From Cupriavidus sp. U2 (GTDB taxonomy: Bacteria > Pseudomonadota > Gammaproteobacteria > Burkholderiales > Burkholderiaceae), in contig NZ_RCOG02000026.1 in assembly GCF_009663685.2 (NCBI RefSeq), positions 1 through 64,000 of the forward strand: a stretch of DNA of 64,000 bases, given 5' to 3'. Positions 8,847 to 17,549 of the stretch are shown piece after piece. A program made the translations under genes and the position numbers. The first letter of the stretch is position 1. Every line of letters starts with the position of its first letter. Under the pieces are notes generated by a model. That model searched no databases. It saw only the letters and a list, made by a program, of their open reading frames with translations, and was not told the DNA's origin.

Positions 8847-9562
8847 GCATCGTCCCCGTTGCCGTTGCCGTTGCCGGTGTCTGTCGAGGGGGTTTCCAGC
8901 GCGTCGAGCGTGCCGAGCGTGTAGCCGGCGCCGCGCAGCGTGCGCACAATGCCGGGATGAATCTTGCGCCGCAGGTGGTGGATATGCACTTCGAGCGTGT
9001 TGCTCTCGGAGCCTTTTTCCCACTCGTAAAGCTTGTCGCGCAGGAATTCGCGCGTCAGCACGCGGTTGGGGTGCGCCAGCAGCAGTTCCAGGAGCATCGA
9101 TTCGCGGCTGGTCAGGTCCACCGACTTGCCTTGCCAGACGGCCAGCCGCGCGGCCGGGTGGTATTCGAGCGGGCCGTGGCGCCACACCGGCTCGGGCATG
9201 CCCGCCGACCGGCGCGTGACGGCACGCAGGCGGGCAGCCAGTTCGTCCAAATCCACAGGTTTGATCAGGTAGTCGTCGGCGCCGGCATCGAGCCCGCTGA
9301 TGCGGCTTTGCACCGCGTCGCGGGCGGTCAGCACCACTACCGGCGTCGGGCGGCCCTGGTTGCGCCAGCGCGAGAGCAGCGTCACCCCGTCCTGGTCGGG
9401 CAGGCCCAGATCCAGCAGCACCGCGTCGTAGTGCATGGCGGCAATGGCGCGGTCGGCATCGGCCCCGGTACGGAACCAGTCCACGGCGTGGCCCATCAAC
9501 TTCAGGCCGCGCTGCATGCCATCGCCCAGCATGGGGTCGTCTTCAACGATAAGTATTCTCAT
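8843..9562 (-). CDS. OmpR-family response regulator (QseB/PmrA type)
   Basis: The 239-residue protein has a receiver domain with phospho-acceptor Asp51 (DAVLLDLGLPDQDG), acidic pocket EDD at residues 7-9, Thr79 and Lys101 (LIKP). A winged-helix DNA-binding domain covers about residues 125-225 (HPNRVLTREFLRDKLY, LEVHIHHLRRKI, GAGYTLG). The tail carries a short Gly-Asn repeat (GNGNGNG) of no evident role. It heads the chain with the kinase and chrA. The divergent arnT-like gene and a PmrA-type box between them suggest it controls lipid A modification and possibly its own transcription. Confidence 0.93.
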   Translation of the reverse strand: MRILIVEDDPMLGDGMQRGLKLMGHAVDWFRTGADADRAIAAMHYDAVLLDLGLPDQDGVTLLSRWRNQGRPTPVVVLTARDAVQSRISGLDAGADDYLIKPVDLDELAARLRAVTRRSAGMPEPVWRHGPLEYHPAARLAVWQGKSVDLTSRESMLLELLLAHPNRVLTREFLRDKLYEWEKGSESNTLEVHIHHLRRKIHPGIVRTLRGAGYTLGTLDALETPSTDTGNGNGNGDDA

Positions 9563-9665
9563 GAGCGAACTGCTTGAAACGGCTGTTTATTGGTATCGAA
9601 TGAGACGGGACGCATGATGCACTTGAAGCGGTCCAAGCGTAGCATCGTGACGGGCCAGGTGCACG

Positions 9666-9682
9666 CTTAATCTGAAGTTAAG
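9666..9682 (+). promoter_or_regulatory. PmrA/QseB-type box upstream of arnT-like gene
   Basis: CTTAAT at 9666-9671, five bases, then GTTAAG at 9677-9682. This fits the known PmrA box of two YTTAAK-like half sites spaced by five (the second starts with G instead of C or T). A possible -10 (TAATCT, 9693-9698) follows. A transcript starting near 9705 argues for translation from 9783 rather than 9708. Confidence 0.6.
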
Positions 9683-9782
9683 GCAGATTCCCTAATCTGC
9701 GCGCTCGATGCTCCGAGATCAATGCGCGTGCGGGACGGATCAGGCACAAACGCGACTTCGGCGGCCCCTATCCGGACACGAC

Positions 9783-11546
9783 ATGCACCTTCCTCCTAGT
9801 AAGCAACGCATCACGCACGATGCGGCTGACCGCGCCCGTACGGTTTCGCTGCCGGCTGGCTTGCGCGTGTCTGCCGTGGCCGGCTGGACGGCGCTGTTCG
9901 TGGCCGTGGCGCTGCTGGTGTGGTTCGGGACGCTGGGCCTGCGGCACCTGGTGGGGCCCGACGAAGGGCGCTACGCGGAAATCTCGCGCGAGATGCTGGC
10001 CACGGGCGACTGGGTCACGATCCGCTACAACGCCCTCAAGTATTTCGAAAAGCCGCCATTCCATATGTGGGCGACCGCCGTGACCTATGCGCTGTTCGGC
10101 GTGGGCGAATGGCAGGCACGCCTGACCGTGGCGCTGGCCGGCCTGCTGGGAATCGGCATGTCGATGCTGGCCACCTGGCGCTGGTTCGGCCCGCGTGCCG
10201 CCGCGTTTGCCGGGCTGGCGCTGCTGGCCGCGCCGATGTGGAGCGTGGCCGCGCATTTCAACACGCTCGACATGACGCTGGCGGGCGTGATGTCGTGCAT
10301 CCTGGCCTGCATGCTGGTAGCCCAGCACCCTGGCGCCTCGCCAGCAAGCCGGCTGCGGTGGATGGTCGCGTGCTGGGCGGCGATGGGCGTGGCCATCCTG
10401 ACCAAGGGGCTGGTGGGCATCGCGTTGCCCGGCCTGGTGCTGGTGGTCTATACGCTGGTCACGCGCGATTGGGGATTGTGGCGCAGGCTGCACCTGACCG
10501 CTGGCGCGGTGACGATGCTGGTCGTCGCCGTGCCGTGGTTCTACCTGGTGTCCGAGCGCAATCCCGAGTTCCTGAACTTCTTCTTTATCCACGAGCACTG
10601 GCAGCGATACACGTCGGGCGTGCATTCGCGCGGCGGCCCGGTCGTGTACTTCGTGCCGCTGGTGCTGGCGGGCTTCCTGCCCTGGGCGGGGCTGTTCCCC
10701 CGGCTCTGGACAGCCATGCGCAGCGCGGCCCCGGCCGAGGATGCCACCACGCGCGCGCGCTTCCGTCCGGCGCTGATGGCCGGCATCTGGGCCATCGCCA
10801 TCTTCGTGTTCTTCAGTCTGTCGCGCTCGAAGCTGCCCGGCTACATCGTGCCGGTATTCCCGGCGCTGGGCATCCTGGCCGGCGTGGCGCTCGACCGCAT
10901 GGATGCGCGGGCCTGGGGCCGCCAGCTGCGGGCCATGGCCATCGTTGCGATCTGCGGCTTGCTGGCCAGCCCGATCGTGGCCACGCTCAATGCCAACCAC
11001 ACGCCCAATGCGTTCTACCGCGCCTATGCCGTCTGGGTCGCCGTGGCCTTCGTGGTGATGCTGCTGGCCATCCTTGCCGCACGCATGCTGCTGCAGCGTC
11101 GTGGCGTGCTGCCCAGCGTGGCAGTCTACGCCCTGGGCATGTACATGGGATTCACCGCCGCACTGCTCGGCCACGAGACGGTGGGCGGCCCGGCATCGGG
11201 CGCCGACCTGGTGCCGCAGATCCACCAGCGGCTGACGCCGGGCATGAAGCTGTACGGCGTCAACATGCTGGATCACACACTGCCGTTCTACCTGGGCCAT
11301 CCGCTGACGATGGTGGGGGCGGCGGACGAGCTGACATTCGGCACCACGGTGGAACCGCAGCGATGGGTGCCCGACATGGCGGCCTTCGCAACGGTCTGGA
11401 AGCAGGGCGAGCCCGCGATGGCGGTCATGTCGTCCCAGACCTACAGGGAACTGTCGCCAGGCCTTCCACTCTACGTCGTGGCGCGCGACTGGCGCCGTGT
11501 GGTGGTGACCAACGTCCCGGCTGAGCCGCCGCCACAGGCGCGCTAG
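9783..11546 (+). CDS. arnT: ArnT-like glycosyltransferase (GT39/PMT fold)
   Basis: An integral inner-membrane enzyme of 587 residues, of the family that transfers 4-amino-4-deoxy-L-arabinose (or a related sugar) from undecaprenyl phosphate to lipid A, giving cationic-peptide resistance. The first extracytoplasmic loop motif GPDEGRYAEISREM (catalytic Asp) and YNALKYFEKPPFHMW are typical. About a dozen hydrophobic segments follow, then a periplasmic C-terminal domain from about residue 450. An ATG at 9708 is also in frame, but it would lie at the predicted transcription start. An intrinsic terminator follows. The rest of the L-Ara4N pathway is not in this window except for the damaged gene at 11617. 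Confidence 0.85.
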   Translation: MHLPPSKQRITHDAADRARTVSLPAGLRVSAVAGWTALFVAVALLVWFGTLGLRHLVGPDEGRYAEISREMLATGDWVTIRYNALKYFEKPPFHMWATAVTYALFGVGEWQARLTVALAGLLGIGMSMLATWRWFGPRAAAFAGLALLAAPMWSVAAHFNTLDMTLAGVMSCILACMLVAQHPGASPASRLRWMVACWAAMGVAILTKGLVGIALPGLVLVVYTLVTRDWGLWRRLHLTAGAVTMLVVAVPWFYLVSERNPEFLNFFFIHEHWQRYTSGVHSRGGPVVYFVPLVLAGFLPWAGLFPRLWTAMRSAAPAEDATTRARFRPALMAGIWAIAIFVFFSLSRSKLPGYIVPVFPALGILAGVALDRMDARAWGRQLRAMAIVAICGLLASPIVATLNANHTPNAFYRAYAVWVAVAFVVMLLAILAARMLLQRRGVLPSVAVYALGMYMGFTAALLGHETVGGPASGADLVPQIHQRLTPGMKLYGVNMLDHTLPFYLGHPLTMVGAADELTFGTTVEPQRWVPDMAAFATVWKQGEPAMAVMSSQTYRELSPGLPLYVVARDWRRVVVTNVPAEPPPQAR

Positions 11547-11570
11547 ACCGACCTTCGAACTACCCGTTTT

Positions 11571-11594
11571 GGCCGACACCGCGCGGCCCTTTTT
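11571..11594 (+). terminator. Intrinsic terminator after arnT
   Basis: Stem GGCCG (11571-11575) pairs with CGGCC (11584-11588), followed by C and TTTTT then more T. It lies 25 bases after the arnT stop and before the damaged pentose synthase, so it ends or attenuates transcription between the two. Confidence 0.65.
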
Positions 11595-11616
11595 CGTTTT
11601 GAAAGATTCCCGATCC

Positions 11617-12583
11617 ATGCACCAAAAGCGAGTCCTGATTCTTGGCGTCAACGGCTTCATCGGCCACCACCTGACGCGCCTCCGAGGGTGACATCACCAT
11701 CAACAAGGAGTGGGTGGAGTACAACATCCGCAAGTGCGACGTGATCCTGCCGCTGGTGGCCATCGCCACGCCGGCCACGTACGTGCGCAACCCGCTGCGC
11801 GTGTTCGAGCTGGACTTCGAGGCCAACCTGCCGATCGTGCGCAGCGCCGTGAAGTACGGCAAGCACCTGGTGTTCCCGTCGACCTCGGAGGTCTACGGCA
11901 TGTGCGCCGACGAGGAATTCGACCCCGAGGCCTCGCCGCTGATCTACGGGCCGATCAACAAGCCGCGCTGGATCTACGCCTGCTCCAAGCAGCTGATGGA
12001 CCGCGTGATCCACGCCTACGGCATGGAGCAGGGCCTGAACTACACGCTGTTCCGCCCGTTCAACTGGATCGGCGCGGGGCTGGACTCGATCTTCGAATCG
12101 AAGGAAGGGTCGTCGCGCGTGGTGACGCAGTTCCTGGGCCATATCGTGCGCGGCGAGCCGATCAAGCTGGTCGATGGCGGCGCGCAGAAGCGGGCGTTTG
12201 CCGATATCTCGGACGGCATCTCGGCGCTGATGCAGATCATCGAGAACAAGGATGGCGTGGCCAGCGGCAAGATCTTCAACATCGGCAACCCGAAGAACAT
12301 CCACTCGGTGCGCGAGCTGGCCGAGATGATGCTGAAGATGGCGGCCGATTACCCGGAGTACGCCGAGGAAGCGCGCAAGACGCAGATCGTGGAGACGTCG
12401 TCGGGCGAGTTCTACGGCAAGGGCTACCAGGACGTGCAGCATCGCGTGCCGAAGATCGACAACACGATCGACGAACTGGGCTGGAAGCCCGAGGTGACGA
12501 TGGAACAGGCGCTGCGCCGCATCTTCGAGGCCTACCGCGACAAGGTGGTGGACGCCCGTACGCTGGTCGACAGCAGCAACTGA
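11617..12583 (+). pseudogene. UDP-4-keto-pentose/UDP-xylose synthase (ArnA dehydrogenase-like), internal deletion
   Basis: A short-chain epimerase/decarboxylase fold acting on UDP-glucuronate. The start encodes MHQKRVLILGVNGFIGHHLTR (Rossmann glycine motif), then hits TGA in RG-stop. The protein resumes in another frame at about 11688 with EGDITINKEWVEYNIRKCDV and is intact to the end: STSEVYG, the YACSK catalytic pair, FRPFNWIGAGLD. Homologues (ArnA C-terminal domain; the single-domain enzyme known from Ralstonia) carry about 30 more residues at this point, covering the second beta strand that binds the NAD adenosine. Roughly 90 bases have therefore been deleted out of frame. A shorter frame from a GTG at 11714 lacks the cofactor site and should be inactive. 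Confidence 0.8.
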
Positions 12584-12602
12584 CCGTCGCCGCCCCCAAC
12601 TT

Positions 12603-12629
12603 CCGACGGCGCCGGGGCGGCGCTGTCGG
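12603..12629. terminator. Hairpin after the pentose synthase remnant
   Basis: CCGAC-G-GCGCC pairs across GGGGC with GGCGC-T-GTCGG. The hairpin is strong but has no U-tract, so it is only a possible terminator. Confidence 0.35.
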
Positions 12630-12724
12630 AATCCGGCCGACGGCGGCGGCATGTCCACTGAGGGTAGACTAGGCGCCACGCGCGATTCGCGCGTGCGAGG
12701 TGTCTATCTTCGGGACGCGCCCCC

Positions 12725-14842
12725 ATGCACGCTGCCGGCAGGACCCAGACTTCCGCCCGTTCCATTTTTTCGCGCCCCCGCGCAGCCGTCTGGCTCGTGG
12801 TGCCATGGGCCTTGGCGTCTGGTGCGCCGGCTGCCGCCGAAGAAGCTACCTTACCCGACGTGGTGGTCAGCGCCAGCCGCAACGAGCAACGGCGCTTCGA
12901 CGCCCCCGCCGCCATCGACAGTATCCCGGTCGATCCCTTCACGGCCACCTCGCCGCTGGTCAACCTGTCCGAACTGACCCTGACCAGCCCCGGCATCGCC
13001 GTGCGCGACCGCCAGAACTATTCCCAGGATTTGCAGATTGCCGTGCGCGGCTTTGGCAGCCGCTCGACCTTCGGCGTGCGCGGCGTGCGGCTGTTTATCG
13101 ACGGCATTCCGGCGACCATGCCCGACGGCCAGGGCCAGGCATCGACCTTCGACCTGGCCAATGCCAGCCGCATCGAGGTACTGCGCGGGCCGTTCGCCCA
13201 GATGTACGGCAACGCGTCGGGCGGGGTGGTGCAGGTGTTCACGCCCGACCCGCCGAAGTCCGGCTTCACCGGACGGGCCTCGACCGGCTTTGGCTCGGAC
13301 GGGCAGTGGCAGGCAGGCGTTTCGCTGGCCGGCGGCAACGACCGGCTGGGCGGCACGCTCGATGCCTGGACCTACCAGACCGACGGCTACCGCGACCACA
13401 GCGCGGCCAAACGCTACCAGCTCAACGCCAAGGTCGTGGCGCAGCCCAGCACGGCCACCCGGATCACGGGCCAGTTCAACTATTTCAACCAGCCGCTGGC
13501 CGAGGACCCGCTCGGCCTGACGCGCGCCCAGGCCGACGCCAACCCCCGCCAGGCGATTGCGGCGGCCACCCAGTTCAACACCGGCAAGGACGTGGAACAG
13601 ACCCAGGCTGGCGTGGTGGTCGAACATCAGCTGACCGATCACGACAGCCTGAACTTCCGCCTGTACGGCGGTGGCCGGCAACTGACCCAGCGACTGGGCT
13701 TCAGCGGGGCGGCGCCGGGTTCGGCGGGCGGCATCGTCGATCTGGATCGCACCTATGGCGGCGGCGCGCTGTCCTGGACGCGCAAGACCACGGCCAACGG
13801 CCTGCCGCTGCAGTGGACGGCCGGGCTCGAAGTCAACGGCATGCGCGACGCCCGGCACGGCTATGTCAACGACAACGGGCAGCAGGGCGCGCTGCGGCGC
13901 GACGAGACCGACGAGGCGGCCGACTACGGCGCCTACGCGCAGTTCAACTGGACCGTGCATCCGGCCTGGGAAATCGTGGGCGGCCTGCGCGCCAGCATGG
14001 TGCGGCTGCGTATCGACGACCACTACGTGACGGCGGCCAGCCCCGACGACAGCGGCACGTCCACCTATCGCAACCTGAGCCCGGTGCTGGGCGTGGTCTG
14101 GCATGCGATGGAGACCCTCAACGTCTACGCCAACCTGGGCCGCGGCTTCGAGACGCCCACGCTGACCGAGGTGGCCTATGGCCCGAACGGCGTCGGTGCC
14201 AACCTGGGGCTGCAGGCCTCGACCAGCCGGCAGGGCGAGATCGGCGTGAAATGGGAATCGGACGGCCAGCGGATCGATGCGGCACTGTTCGATGCGGACA
14301 GCCACAGCGAGATCGTGCCGCAGTCGAACAACAACGGCCGCACGGTCTATCAGAACGTGGACGGCGTACGCCGGCGCGGGCTGGAACTGGGCTGGCGCGG
14401 CGCATTCGGCCCGGCCCGCCGGCTGGCCGCCGGGCTCGCGTACACCTACCTCGATGCCTATTTCGGGGACGCCTTCGTCAACGCGCAGGGCGCCACCGTG
14501 GCGGCCGGCAACCGGCTGCCGGGCACGGCGCGCCACAGCTTCGGGGCAGAGCTGACCTACAAGCCGTGGGGCCAGTGGATGGTGGGCGTGGAGGCCAGGG
14601 CCGACAGCAAGGTCTACGCGGACGAGCTGAATACGCAGGCCGCGCCAGGATACTTCGTCTTCAACCTGAAGACCGGCTACACGTTCAAGACCGGCGCCAC
14701 ACAGTGGTACGTATTCGGGCGCATCGACAACGTGGCCGACCGGCACTACATCGGATCGGTCATCGTCAATGAAGCGAACGGCAGGTACTACGAGCCAGCG
14801 CCGGGGCGGCGGTTCTTCGTGGGCCTGCGGGCGTCGATGTGA
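12725..14842 (+). CDS. TonB-dependent outer-membrane receptor
   Basis: A 705-residue gated beta-barrel that imports a ligand using TonB energy. The signal peptide ends near PAAAEE. A TonB box-like LPDVVVSAS follows at about residue 43. The plug domain contains RGFGSRSTFGVRGVRLFIDG, then ASRIEVLRGPFAQMYGNASGGVV. The barrel is full length and closes with FFVGLRASM, ending in an aromatic/Met pattern usual for BamA recognition. No linked uptake or siderophore genes show what is imported; iron complexes are the default guess for the family. It is flanked by unrelated genes and seems to be a single transcription unit. Confidence 0.9.
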   Translation: MHAAGRTQTSARSIFSRPRAAVWLVVPWALASGAPAAAEEATLPDVVVSASRNEQRRFDAPAAIDSIPVDPFTATSPLVNLSELTLTSPGIAVRDRQNYSQDLQIAVRGFGSRSTFGVRGVRLFIDGIPATMPDGQGQASTFDLANASRIEVLRGPFAQMYGNASGGVVQVFTPDPPKSGFTGRASTGFGSDGQWQAGVSLAGGNDRLGGTLDAWTYQTDGYRDHSAAKRYQLNAKVVAQPSTATRITGQFNYFNQPLAEDPLGLTRAQADANPRQAIAAATQFNTGKDVEQTQAGVVVEHQLTDHDSLNFRLYGGGRQLTQRLGFSGAAPGSAGGIVDLDRTYGGGALSWTRKTTANGLPLQWTAGLEVNGMRDARHGYVNDNGQQGALRRDETDEAADYGAYAQFNWTVHPAWEIVGGLRASMVRLRIDDHYVTAASPDDSGTSTYRNLSPVLGVVWHAMETLNVYANLGRGFETPTLTEVAYGPNGVGANLGLQASTSRQGEIGVKWESDGQRIDAALFDADSHSEIVPQSNNNGRTVYQNVDGVRRRGLELGWRGAFGPARRLAAGLAYTYLDAYFGDAFVNAQGATVAAGNRLPGTARHSFGAELTYKPWGQWMVGVEARADSKVYADELNTQAAPGYFVFNLKTGYTFKTGATQWYVFGRIDNVADRHYIGSVIVNEANGRYYEPAPGRRFFVGLRASM

Positions 14843-14938
14843 TGCCCCCGGATTGCGCGATCTCCGCCTGCCTGACTTGCCAACGCCGCGTCACACGCCT
14901 AAGGTGGCGGTTTTAGCCACGATCAGCGTGCCGCTGCC

Positions 14939-16381
14939 ATGTCTCTAGCCACGCCTCCCGCCGAATCCGCCGCCATGCCCCAGGACCCCAAGCTTCGCAT
15001 CATGCTTTGGGTGGTGGCGGTGGGGTTCTTCATGCAGACGCTCGACTCCACGATCGTCAACACCGCCTTGCCGTCGATGGCGCGCAGCCTGGGCGAGAGC
15101 CCGCTGCGCATGCAGTCGGTGGTCATCGCCTATTCGCTCACGATGGCCGTGATCATCCCGGCATCGGGCTGGCTGGCCGACCGCTTCGGCACGCGCACGA
15201 TCTTCCAGACCGCCATCGGGCTGTTCGTGCTGGGGTCGCTGCTGTGCGCCTGGGCCCCCACGCTGCCGATGCTGTCCGCCGCCCGCGTAGTGCAGGGGGC
15301 GGGCGGCGCGATGCTGCTGCCGGTGGGCCGGCTGTCGGTGCTGCGGACGTTTCCGCGCGAGCAGTATCTGCAGGCGCTGAGTTTCGTGGCGATCCCCGGC
15401 ATGATCGGGCCGCTGATCGGCCCGACGCTGGGCGGCTGGATCACGCAGACGTTTTCCTGGCACTGGATCTTCCTGATCAACGTGCCGGTGGGTGTGATGG
15501 GCGCGATTGCCACGGTGAAATACATGCCCAACGCGCGGCTGCCGGGCATGGGACGCTTCGATATCGCAGGCTATGCGTTCCTGGCCATCGCCATGGTGAC
15601 GCTGTCCTTTTCGCTGGACGGGCTGGCCGGCATGGGGTTCCAGCACGCCACGGTGCTGATGCTGCTGATCGCCAGCATGGCGGCGCTGTCGGCCTACGTG
15701 CTGCATGCGCGGCGCAGCAAGATGCCGTTGTTTCCGCTCAAGCTGTTTGACATCCATAGCTTCAGCGTGGGCCTGCTGGGCAACCTGTTCGCGCGGATCG
15801 GCAACGGCGCCATGCCATTCCTGATTCCGCTGACGCTGCAGGTCAGCCTGGGGTATTCGCCGTTCAATGCGGGCCTGATGATGGTGCCGGTGACGGTGGC
15901 CGGCATGGCGTCCAAGCGGCTGGCGACGCGGCTGATCGAGCAGTTCGGCTACCGCAAGGTGCTGGTCACCAACACGTTCCTGGTGGGGCTGGTGATGGCG
16001 TCGTTCGCGCTGATCTCGCCGGACCGGCCGCTGCCGCTGGTGATCGTCCAGATGGCGATCTTCGGCGCGGTCAATTCCGTCCAGTTCACGGCCATGAACA
16101 CCGTCACGCTCAAGGACCTGAGCGGGGTCAACGCCAGCAGCGGCAACAGCATGCTGTCGATGGTGCAGATGCTGTCGATGAGCCTGGCCGTGACATCGGC
16201 CGGCGCGCTGCTGGCCACGTTCCAGGCCGGCATCGGCTCCCATCACTTCGACGTGCTGCCGGCCTTCCACGCCACCTTCATCTGCGTGGGGCTGATCACC
16301 TCGGCCTCGGCCTGGATCTTCATGCAGCTCGATCCCGAAAAGGTCGTGGTGGCCAGGGCGCAGCCATCGGAAGAGGTATAG
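14939..16381 (+). CDS. MdtD/HsrA-like DHA2 multidrug efflux transporter
   Basis: An inner-membrane proton antiporter of 480 residues with 14 predicted helices. The N-terminal region FFMQTLDSTIVNTALPSMARSLG and GWLADRFGTRTIF (motif A) closely follow the MdtD pattern. The motif C region has GPLIGPTLGGWI. There is no adjacent membrane-fusion protein, so it probably works alone. The start at 14939 lacks a clear ribosome binding site; the ATG at 14975 is a possible alternative. Confidence 0.88.
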   Translation: MSLATPPAESAAMPQDPKLRIMLWVVAVGFFMQTLDSTIVNTALPSMARSLGESPLRMQSVVIAYSLTMAVIIPASGWLADRFGTRTIFQTAIGLFVLGSLLCAWAPTLPMLSAARVVQGAGGAMLLPVGRLSVLRTFPREQYLQALSFVAIPGMIGPLIGPTLGGWITQTFSWHWIFLINVPVGVMGAIATVKYMPNARLPGMGRFDIAGYAFLAIAMVTLSFSLDGLAGMGFQHATVLMLLIASMAALSAYVLHARRSKMPLFPLKLFDIHSFSVGLLGNLFARIGNGAMPFLIPLTLQVSLGYSPFNAGLMMVPVTVAGMASKRLATRLIEQFGYRKVLVTNTFLVGLVMASFALISPDRPLPLVIVQMAIFGAVNSVQFTAMNTVTLKDLSGVNASSGNSMLSMVQMLSMSLAVTSAGALLATFQAGIGSHHFDVLPAFHATFICVGLITSASAWIFMQLDPEKVVVARAQPSEEV

Positions 16382-16409
16382 GGCGAGTGCAATGCCCGCG
16401 GTTTTCTCG

Positions 16410-16431
16410 CCTCTCCCACTTGTGGGAGAGG
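16410..16431. repeat. Palindromic element between convergent genes
   Basis: CCTCTCCCA, loop CTTG, TGGGAGAGG forms a perfect hairpin. A second similar CTCTCCC-rich block lies at 16492-16510. It stands between the convergent mdtD-like and dehydratase genes. It resembles the CTCTCCC...GGGAGAG palindromes scattered through many Burkholderiales genomes and may act as a bidirectional terminator. Confidence 0.55.
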
Positions 16432-16532
16432 GGCGGGGGAGAGGGTCAGCCGTTCAAATTGCGACAAGTCGGCAAGCAGAGCCGCCTCGCTCTCTCCCGG
16501 CCCCTCTCCGCAGGGCGCACGCCAGCGGTACG

Positions 16533-17501
16533 TCAACGCCCCATCAGCTCGCAGAACCACGAGATATCGACGTTGCCGCCGCTGATGATGATGCCCACGC
16601 GCTTGCCCTTGAGCTGATCCTGGATCTGCTGGGCGGCCGCCAGGCCCAGGGCGCCGGTCGGCTCGACGATCATCTTCATGCGCTCGGCGAAGAAGCGCAT
16701 GGCTTCCACCAGTTGCGCGTCCGACGCGGTCAGGATGTCGTTGACGTCGCGCCGGATGATCGGGAATGTGTACTGGCCCAGGTGCTGCGTCTGCGCGCCG
16801 TCGGCAATGGTCTTGGGCGTGTCGATATGCACGATCGCACCGCTGTGGAACGACTGCTGGCCGTCGTTGCCGGCCTCGGGCTCCACGCCGTACAGCCGGC
16901 ACTGCGGCGCCAGCGCGCGCGTGGCCAGTGCCGTGCCGGACAGCAGCCCGCCACCGCCCAGCGGGGCCAACAGCACGTCGAGCGGACCCACTTCGTCGAA
17001 CAGTTCGCGGGCGGCGGTGCCCTGGCCGGCCATCACATCGGGATGGTCGTACGGCGGAATCAGCGTCATGCCGTGCTTTTCGGCCAGGTCGCGGCCGATG
17101 GCCTCGCGGTCTTCCTTGTAGCGGTCGTACATCACCACGGTGGCGCCGTAGCCCTTTGTGGCGGCCACCTTCAGCGCCGGCGCGTCCTGCGGCATCACGA
17201 TGGTGGCCGGCATGCCCAGCAGCTTTGCCGACAGCGCGATGCCCTGCGCGTGGTTGCCCGACGAGAAGGCGACCACGCCGCCCTTGCGCTGCTCCGGCGT
17301 GAACTTCGACAGCGCGTTGAACGCGCCACGGAACTTGAAGGCGCCCATGCGCTGGAAGTTCTCGCACTTGAAGAACACTTTGGCGCCAAGCCGCTCGTCG
17401 AGCGTGCGCGAGGTGTTGACCGGGGTGCGGTTGGCGTAGCCTTCCAGCCGCTTGGCAGCGGCCTCGACGTCGGCGTAGGTGGGCAGTTGCAGGGTCGTCA
17501 T
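16533..17501 (-). CDS. PLP-dependent threo-3-hydroxyaspartate/threonine dehydratase
   Basis: A fold type II PLP enzyme of 322 residues. Lys56 in FKFRGAFNAL forms the Schiff base, SSGNHAQG binds the substrate, GGGGLLSG binds the PLP phosphate, and SGGNVD closes the site. It has no C-terminal ACT domain, so it is a catabolic enzyme like serine racemase, threonine dehydratase TdcB or 3-hydroxyaspartate dehydratase. The pairing with an ornithine cyclodeaminase-family gene 48 bases upstream favours 3-hydroxyaspartate, because BhcB and BhcD of the beta-hydroxyaspartate cycle belong to these two families. This is inference from context; L-threonine remains possible. Confidence 0.82.
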   Translation of the reverse strand: MTTLQLPTYADVEAAAKRLEGYANRTPVNTSRTLDERLGAKVFFKCENFQRMGAFKFRGAFNALSKFTPEQRKGGVVAFSSGNHAQGIALSAKLLGMPATIVMPQDAPALKVAATKGYGATVVMYDRYKEDREAIGRDLAEKHGMTLIPPYDHPDVMAGQGTAARELFDEVGPLDVLLAPLGGGGLLSGTALATRALAPQCRLYGVEPEAGNDGQQSFHSGAIVHIDTPKTIADGAQTQHLGQYTFPIIRRDVNDILTASDAQLVEAMRFFAERMKMIVEPTGALGLAAAQQIQDQLKGKRVGIIISGGNVDISWFCELMGR

Positions 17502-17549
17502 GGTGGTATCGGGTGCGGGATGCAGGGTCCGGAAACGAAGGGAAGGGGC

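Noticed and set aside
7557-8924. Plus-strand frame opposite the sensor kinase
   Set aside because: Low-complexity Arg/Gln/His translation typical of an antisense frame; the kinase has all catalytic boxes.
9768-11660. Minus-strand open frame of about 630 codons opposite arnT
   Set aside because: The composition is His/Gln/Arg-rich shadow peptide with no domain, and arnT on the other strand is well supported.
12851-14746. Minus-strand frame opposite the TonB receptor
   Set aside because: A shadow of the receptor gene; no recognisable motif or ribosome binding site.
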